A program made the translations under genes and the position numbers. Source: Alteromonas macleodii ATCC 27126 (lineage in GTDB: Bacteria > Pseudomonadota > Gammaproteobacteria > Enterobacterales > Alteromonadaceae). From it: 64,000 nt of DNA. The DNA is taken from assembly GCF_000172635.2 (NCBI RefSeq), contig NC_018632.1, positions 2,232,001 to 2,296,000 on the forward strand, written 5' to 3'. This document shows positions 58,922 to 64,000 of the stretch, piece after piece. Numbering within the stretch: the stretch's first letter is position 1; every line of letters begins with the position of its first letter. The notes under the pieces were generated by a model. It was given only the letters and a program-made list of their open reading frames with translations, was not told the DNA's origin and did no database searches.

Positions 58922-60229
58922 CTACAACCACTTTTTACAAAATTGGCCGTCCGAATCATAAATCTCAGTCTGCTTTTGAAGGTTGAACTGTCTGTGGCCG
59001 CGAGGGTCGCTTCCAACACCAGCTAAGTAAAGCCAATTGCCCCAATTACTCCCCACATCGTAATCGATTAATTGATGCTCAAACCACGCTGCACCGTATC
59101 GCCAGTCCTGCCTTAGTTCGTGAACAAAACAGCTCGCAACCAGTTGCCTGCCTCGGTTTGACATATAGCCAGTTTCAGCGAGTTGTCGCATGCAAGCATC
59201 GACTATCGGGTAACCGGTTTTTCCTTCGCACCATAACGCAAAGGTTTCCGGACAATGCTGTGTCGACGGCTTTTTACCCTGGATACCTCCAAAACGAAAC
59301 CAATTGGCCCCGTATTTACACTGTAACCAATGAAAAAATTCGCGCCAAAGTAATTCAAAGTATATCCAATAAGTGGAATCGTTTTTTTCAACGGTTGCTT
59401 CAAACTGTTGAACTTGCCGAATGACTTCCCGTGCAGACAGCGACCCGTTCGCTAACCAAGCCGAAAGCTTGGTACTGTCTTGCCAAGTATCTAAAGCGTT
59501 CCTTGTGTCTTTATACGTTGCTGCAGCTTTCCAATCGAAGAGATAAGTATTTAAATGCGTCAGCGCTGCTGTTTCACCTCCAACAAACGATGATTGAGAC
59601 GGGCTTGGTAAATCAGTATCAATGGCGAATAAAAAAGACTCATCTAATTGCGGTGTAAAAGGGCTTGGTAAGCTATCCATGGGTGGGTGGACTGATAATG
59701 GCTTACAGTGCTTTTCCACTTTTCTGCGAAACGGACTAAAAACGTCGGGCATCTCTTCGATGTTGAAAGGAAGGGTTTGTGCATCAAATAAGCCAAAAGT
59801 CGGAGTTTCTATTACTGTTACCGAATCGAAAAAGCGCTTTACTGCATTTAATTGTGCTCTCTCATCAAAACCACAGTGCTCGCTTACCCCAAGGTGAGAA
59901 TATTGTCCGGACTTCATCAATTGAACTAAACACTCAGCAGGGTCGCCTTTGACAATGAGCAAATCGTGTCCGAGCTTAGCTAATTGCCGTTTTAAATCCA
60001 CAAGTGTTTGAAGCAGGAATGTGTGCCTATGTTTCCCCATAGGCGCAAAACCATATGTCGTAGGTGTAAACGCTTTATCATCAAGAATATAAAGAAAAGT
60101 AACCTGCTGTACTGCTTCACACAGCGCAGAAATAGCAGCATTATCGTGAAGTCTAAGGTCATGTCGAAACCAATATAAACCTCGTTGATTGTTGTTCGTA
60201 CGTTTTGTTTGTTGGTGGTGATTTATCAT
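58922..60229 (-). CDS. Cryptochrome DASH-type photolyase
   Basis: 435 residues from the ATG at 60229; an upstream extension to 60376 would run into the divergent gene and is not photolyase-like. Motifs: LYWFRHDLRLHDNAAISALC, YWIYFELLWREFFHWLQ, TGYMSNRGRQLVASCFVHEL, and DYDVGSNWGNWLYLAGVGSD with DPRGHRQFN, which is the CRY-DASH signature. CRY-DASH proteins repair CPDs in single-stranded DNA or sense light. The C-terminus stops at FCKKWL, right before the next gene, shorter than usual (PEL follows in most). First gene of the minus-strand operon. Confidence 0.9.
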   Translation of the reverse strand: MINHHQQTKRTNNNQRGLYWFRHDLRLHDNAAISALCEAVQQVTFLYILDDKAFTPTTYGFAPMGKHRHTFLLQTLVDLKRQLAKLGHDLLIVKGDPAECLVQLMKSGQYSHLGVSEHCGFDERAQLNAVKRFFDSVTVIETPTFGLFDAQTLPFNIEEMPDVFSPFRRKVEKHCKPLSVHPPMDSLPSPFTPQLDESFLFAIDTDLPSPSQSSFVGGETAALTHLNTYLFDWKAAATYKDTRNALDTWQDSTKLSAWLANGSLSAREVIRQVQQFEATVEKNDSTYWIYFELLWREFFHWLQCKYGANWFRFGGIQGKKPSTQHCPETFALWCEGKTGYPIVDACMRQLAETGYMSNRGRQLVASCFVHELRQDWRYGAAWFEHQLIDYDVGSNWGNWLYLAGVGSDPRGHRQFNLQKQTEIYDSDGQFCKKWL

Positions 60230-60260
60230 ACTAATTTTGAGTACTTTTTTACTATTTCTA

Positions 60261-60275
60261 CGGATCCTGAATCCG
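60261..60275. promoter_or_regulatory. Inverted repeat in the divergent photolyase promoter region
   Basis: CGGAT-cctga-ATCCG, a perfect 5-bp palindrome, lies in the 111-bp spacer between the CRY-DASH and CPD photolyase starts. A further CTACG...CGTAG pair brackets it. It could bind a light or stress regulator. Weak evidence. Confidence 0.35.
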
Positions 60276-60340
60276 AGTTTTATCGTAGTACATGCAATAC
60301 GAATAATATTAAGATTTGGCGCAATGCCTGAGGAAAAAAA

Positions 60341-61765
60341 GTGACCGTTCCCGTTAGTATAATGTGGTTCAGACAAGACCTTCGTGTAAAAGACAATCCG
60401 GCCTTAAACGCTGCCTGTGATATGGGAAAAATTGTACCCATCTACATATATGATGACACTGCACCTAATGGCAGAGAGCCTGGGGGGGCAAGTAAATGGT
60501 GGCTGCATCATTCACTCTCGTCGCTCAATAAACGCTTGAACGGACATTTACAAATATTTAAGGGTGACCCACAGACACTTATTCCAAAGTTAATGAAGTC
60601 ATTTAACGCTAAAGGTATCTTTTGGAATCGGTGCTATGAGCCATGGCAAATAAACCGCGATAAAACGATCAAGAAAACCTTAATCGAGCATGAATATGAA
60701 GCCCATAGCTGTAACGGCAGCTTACTATGGGAGCCAATGAAAGTATTGAAGAAAGACGGTACACCGTATCGCGTATTTACACCCTACTACAAGAAGGGCT
60801 GCCTGCAGGTTGAAGAGCCTCGTTATCCCAAAGCACCACCCGCACGTATTACTTATGCGGATGTCGACAACGACAGCGATGGATTAACATCGCTAGATTT
60901 ACTCCCTTCCATCAACTGGGATGCAACCATTGAAAAAGAGTGGTCACCAGGCGAAGACGGCGCCGCTGATAATTTAGCTGACTTTATTGAAAATTCAGCA
61001 CGTAAATACAAAGACGGCAGAGACATACCGTCAGCCAATGGGACATCGCGTTTGTCGCCGCATTTACACTTTGGTGAAGTGTCTCCAAATCAAGTTTGGT
61101 ACGCGATAAAAGACAAGTTTGGAAATAGTGAAGACAAAAGCATTGAAACCTACTTGAGTGAGCTAGGTTGGCGCGAGTTCAGCTATTATTTGCTGTTCCA
61201 TTTTCCTACTTTGCCTAATAAGAACTTCAACGAAAAGTTCGATAAGTTTCCTTGGCGCACAGATGCGAAAGCGCTCAAAGCGTGGCAAAAGGGAAATACA
61301 GGCATTCCTATCGTAGACGCTGGCATGCGCGAACTGTGGCAAACGGGCTACATGCATAATCGAGTTCGCATGATTGTGGGCTCGTTTTTAGTGAAAAATC
61401 TATTACTTAGTTGGCATGAAGGCGAGCGATGGTTTTGGGATACATTGTTGGATGCCGACCTTGCGAGTAACAGTGCTAGTTGGCAATGGGTTGCGGGTTC
61501 TGGCGCTGATGCTGCGCCTTACTTCAGAATATTTAACCCAATACTACAAGGCGAAAAATTTGATAAAAAGGGCAACTATGTGCGTAAGTATTGCCCTGAG
61601 TTGAAAAAGCTGTCAGACAAGTATATCCATAAGCCATGGGAAGCCCCTTCGGCGATATTGAAAGATGCAGGTATAGAACTTGGTAAGGAATACCCAAAAC
61701 CTATTGTTGATTTAAAAGCATCGCGTCAACGCGCGCTAGACGCATTCCAAACATTAAAAGAGTAG
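60341..61765 (+). CDS. phr: Deoxyribodipyrimidine photolyase (class I CPD)
   Basis: 474 residues, GTG start behind GAGG. Motifs: IMWFRQDLRVKDNPALNAAC, the antenna domain (about 1-200), then the FAD domain with GRDIPSANGTSRLSPHLHFG, WREFSYYLLFHFPTLP, IPIVDAGMRELWQTGYMHNR and DADLASNSASWQWVAGSGAD (Asn and WQW flavin/lesion site). It repairs cyclobutane pyrimidine dimers with blue light. Divergent from CRY-DASH; 3 bp before the FeS-type gene. Confidence 0.93.
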   Translation: MTVPVSIMWFRQDLRVKDNPALNAACDMGKIVPIYIYDDTAPNGREPGGASKWWLHHSLSSLNKRLNGHLQIFKGDPQTLIPKLMKSFNAKGIFWNRCYEPWQINRDKTIKKTLIEHEYEAHSCNGSLLWEPMKVLKKDGTPYRVFTPYYKKGCLQVEEPRYPKAPPARITYADVDNDSDGLTSLDLLPSINWDATIEKEWSPGEDGAADNLADFIENSARKYKDGRDIPSANGTSRLSPHLHFGEVSPNQVWYAIKDKFGNSEDKSIETYLSELGWREFSYYLLFHFPTLPNKNFNEKFDKFPWRTDAKALKAWQKGNTGIPIVDAGMRELWQTGYMHNRVRMIVGSFLVKNLLLSWHEGERWFWDTLLDADLASNSASWQWVAGSGADAAPYFRIFNPILQGEKFDKKGNYVRKYCPELKKLSDKYIHKPWEAPSAILKDAGIELGKEYPKPIVDLKASRQRALDAFQTLKE

Positions 61766-61768
61766 GGT

Positions 61769-63307
61769 ATGGCAGCACTCATTTTAGTTTTAGGCGATCA
61801 GCTTACCGAGACGTTGCCAGCGATTGCTAACGCAGTAAAAAGCAAAGACACAATTTTGATGGCGGAAGTACGTGAAGAAGCCACCTACGTTAAGCACCAT
61901 AAGAAGAAGATAGCATTTTTGTTTAGCGCAATGCGTCATTTTGCCAAAGCGTTGCGAGACGACAATTTTAACGTTAACTATGTTCATTATAGCGACAAAA
62001 ACAATCAGGGCGATTTACTCGCTCAGGTTAAGCATGAACTTAACGGAAATGATTTTGACGAAGTAAAGGTGACTATGCCCGGAGAGTACCGCTTACTCAA
62101 AAGCATGGAGCAATGGGAAAACGTGCTTGGCATACCCGTTAGTATATGTGATGACAATCGCTTTTTATCGTCCCCACAAGAATTTACGGACTGGGCTGAA
62201 GGCAAGAAACAACTTCGAATGGAGTTTTTTTACCGTGAGATGCGTCGCAAACACAACGTGCTCATGGAAGGAAAAAATCCCATTGGCGGTAAGTGGAATT
62301 ACGATGCCCAGAATCGCGAAGCAATGCCTGAAACCCAGAGAGTACCGAAGCATTCTACGTTTGAGATTGATGACATTACTTCGAAAGTTATCGAGCTCGT
62401 AAAAAGCGAGTTTAGCGATCATTTTGGCGATATCAATAACTTCCACTTTGCGGTAACTCGAAAAGACGCACTCAGCGTATTGAATACTTTTATAGAAGAA
62501 AGATTACCTAACTTTGGTCAGTATCAAGACGCCATGGTGGAAGGCAAGCCTTGGCTTTACCATTCACATATCGCGTTTTATTTGAACTGCGGTTTATTGA
62601 CGCCAAAAGAAGCCATTCATGCAGCCGAGCAAGCTTACCATGCAGGGCAAGTTCCACTGAATTCTGCTGAAGGGTTCATTCGCCAGATTCTGGGCTGGCG
62701 GGAGTATGTCAGAGGGTTCTATTGGCACTTTATGCCAAATCTAAAAACTGATAACTACTTCAATAACAGCCGCGCATTGCCCTCGTTCTTTTGGGACGCC
62801 CAGACGAATATGAACTGCATGCGCCAGTGTATTAAAGAAACGCAGCAGAACGCTTATGCCCACCACATACAAAGATTGATGGTTATTGGTAATTTTAGTC
62901 TTTTAACTGAACTTAGCCCTGAGGAAGTGCAGGCATGGTATCTGTTAGTGTATGCCGACGCATATGAATGGGTTGAACTTCCTAATGTTGCGGGCATGAT
63001 TTTGTACAGCGATGGAGGTAACCTAGCAAGTAAGCCGTACGTCGCAAGCGGAAGCTACATCAACAAGATGAGCAATTACTGCAAAAATTGCGGATACCAA
63101 GTTTCTAAAAAGACCGGACCAAAAGCGTGCCCGTTTAACTACTTATACTGGCACTTTATTGACAAACACAAGGAAAAATTGAGCAACAATCACCGCATGG
63201 CCATGATCTATAAAACCTACGGGCGAATGAAAGAAGAAAATATCGAAACTATGAAGCAAGATGCCTCAACATTCCTGACTAAGCTAACGAAAAATGAAGA
63301 AGTCTGA
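61769..63307 (+). CDS. FeS-type bacterial cryptochrome/(6-4) photolyase
   Basis: 512 residues, the PhrB/FeS-BCP class. N-terminus [20 protein letters not shown]. Cluster cysteines: one in NMNCMRQC, two in NYCKNCGY and one in [12 protein letters not shown], giving the four expected ligands of a [4Fe-4S] cluster. It repairs (6-4) photoproducts in the characterised members. It follows phr by 3 bp and overlaps the DUF2256 gene by 14 bp. The set gives the cell both types of UV lesion repair. Confidence 0.92.
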   Translation: MAALILVLGDQLTETLPAIANAVKSKDTILMAEVREEATYVKHHKKKIAFLFSAMRHFAKALRDDNFNVNYVHYSDKNNQGDLLAQVKHELNGNDFDEVKVTMPGEYRLLKSMEQWENVLGIPVSICDDNRFLSSPQEFTDWAEGKKQLRMEFFYREMRRKHNVLMEGKNPIGGKWNYDAQNREAMPETQRVPKHSTFEIDDITSKVIELVKSEFSDHFGDINNFHFAVTRKDALSVLNTFIEERLPNFGQYQDAMVEGKPWLYHSHIAFYLNCGLLTPKEAIHAAEQAYHAGQVPLNSAEGFIRQILGWREYVRGFYWHFMPNLKTDNYFNNSRALPSFFWDAQTNMNCMRQCIKETQQNAYAHHIQRLMVIGNFSLLTELSPEEVQAWYLLVYADAYEWVELPNVAGMILYSDGGNLASKPYVASGSYINKMSNYCKNCGYQVSKKTGPKACPFNYLYWHFIDKHKEKLSNNHRMAMIYKTYGRMKEENIETMKQDASTFLTKLTKNEEV

Positions 63308-63446
63308 TTTACCCACCAAAATTTGTCCGGTTTGTCAGAGACCATTTACTTGGCGCAAAAAATGGGAAAAGAACTGGGAAAATGTACGTTATTGCTCAAA
63401 ACGTTGCGCTTCATCAAAAAAGTCAAAACATCAAGAGCCTTGCTGA
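63294..63446 (+). CDS. DUF2256 zinc-ribbon-like small protein
   Basis: 50 residues, missed by length cutoffs. [20 protein letters not shown] followed by [13 protein letters not shown]: four cysteines in CxxC...CxxxC with a [10 protein letters not shown] core, the DUF2256 pattern. The ATG lies within the end of the FeS photolyase gene in another frame, so translation is probably coupled. DUF2256 genes commonly accompany photolyase/cryptochrome genes (recollection); function unknown. Confidence 0.85.
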   Translation: MKKSDLPTKICPVCQRPFTWRKKWEKNWENVRYCSKRCASSKKSKHQEPC

Positions 63447-63609
63447 CACAAAGCGAAAGGGCAGGTAATGAATTCTTACCGTGAAAAATATTAACCCTTA
63501 CCAAGACGACAAAGCAACAATATATTAACAAGTGTGACAAATGTAACCTTAATTGATTGCGCCACATAACAAACTTAGGATTGCATTATATTGATTTAGA
63601 GAAGTAGTA

Positions 63610-64000
63610 ATGTCACTTTCTACAAAAGATGCAATCTTACACAACCCATTGATCGGCACTTTTTTTAAGCAAGCTTTCTTATCGCTCATAGGCCTTGTTG
63701 CTTTAACGACTGCAAGTCTAGTCGATGGCATCTTTATAGGACAATATGTCGGTGCATCTGGGTTAGCCGCAGTTTCATTACTATTACCCTACATCACCTT
63801 TCTGGTCGCTCTCTCGTTAATGCTAGCCATTGGAGGAAGCGTATCGATTGGTACTTTTATGGGGAAGGGCGACACAAAATCTGCCAGTGCGCTATTTACA
63901 CAAATAATCGTTGTTGCTGTAACGCTTAATATTATGTTGGCAGTGGTAAGCTTCGTTGCAGAGCCTTTTCTATTCTGGCTTCTTCACATTCCGTCCGATG
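63610..64000 (+). CDS. MATE family efflux transporter, partial
   Basis: First 130 codons; the gene runs off the right edge. MSLSTKDAILHNPLIGTFFK then helices ALTTASLVDGIFIGQYVGAS, LPYITFLVALSLMLAIGGSV and GTFMGKGDTKSA are the MATE N-terminal signature. Exports drugs or metabolites with Na+ or H+. It starts about 160 bp after DUF2256, behind AGAGAAG, so it is not clearly part of the photolyase operon. Confidence 0.88.
   Translation, partial: MSLSTKDAILHNPLIGTFFKQAFLSLIGLVALTTASLVDGIFIGQYVGASGLAAVSLLLPYITFLVALSLMLAIGGSVSIGTFMGKGDTKSASALFTQIIVVAVTLNIMLAVVSFVAEPFLFWLLHIPSD

Noticed and set aside
60230..60376. N-terminal extension of CRY-DASH to 60376
   Set aside because: It would overlap the divergent photolyase start and shows no photolyase-like sequence; the family N-terminus aligns with 60229.

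Overview
This is a contiguous stretch of chromosome from a marine gammaproteobacterium, most likely Alteromonas or a close relative. I infer this from the moderate GC content, sodium-coupled transporters, a very large NAD-dependent glutamate dehydrogenase, a GlyGly-CTERM-tailed subtilase and many gene neighbourhoods shared with E. coli. Genes are dense and mostly in plausible operons. I found no rRNA, tRNA, insertion sequence, prophage or CRISPR array. Both edges cut genes: a CoA-transferase alpha subunit on the left and a MATE transporter on the right.

Region by region. 1-4.3 kb: scoA (partial) divergent from a LysR regulator with a clear shared operator, an uncharacterised membrane-anchored coiled-coil protein, a small sensor-less histidine kinase, and cysB. 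4.3-7.9 kb (minus strand): pabB, nudL and sdaA, in the same order as in E. coli. 8.2-15.3 kb: class I fumarase, rmuC and a 1254-residue secreted S8 protease whose signal peptide lies one base out of frame. 15.7-19.6 kb: branched-chain 2-oxoacid dehydrogenase E1 alpha, E1 beta and E2. 19.8-24.0 kb: rlmJ, then a Ser/Thr-kinase-like gene overlapping tesB, followed by a gamma-carbonic anhydrase-like gene. 24.0-26.8 kb: a possible small RNA on the minus strand, a class V aminotransferase and a SIMPL protein. 26.8-30.3 kb: msrC, a small acidic ORF, proQ and prc. 30.3-36.1 kb: two sodium-coupled transporters, pepN and a DUF2835 gene.

36.4-43.4 kb holds the most interesting candidate system: an outer-membrane DUF1302 protein, a periplasmic DUF1329 protein, a periplasmic Ycf48-like BNR-repeat protein and an MMPL/HAE3-type RND transporter. 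Together they could span the whole envelope. A site resembling the FadR operator sits 98 bp upstream, which hints at a fatty-acid or lipid-related role. This is inference.

43.5-57.3 kb: the giant glutamate dehydrogenase, then pyrD, rlmKL, a glutaredoxin-like gene, uup, a DUF3466 gene, rmf (58 codons) and fabA. This is close to the E. coli pyrD-to-fabA order, with DUF3466 where E. coli has pqiABC.

57.3-63.5 kb is a light-response and DNA-repair island: four different photolyase/cryptochrome paralogues plus a zinc-ribbon-like DUF2256 gene, arranged around a divergent promoter region. One paralogue lacks the Asn/Trp-Gln-Trp flavin-site motif that its neighbour has.
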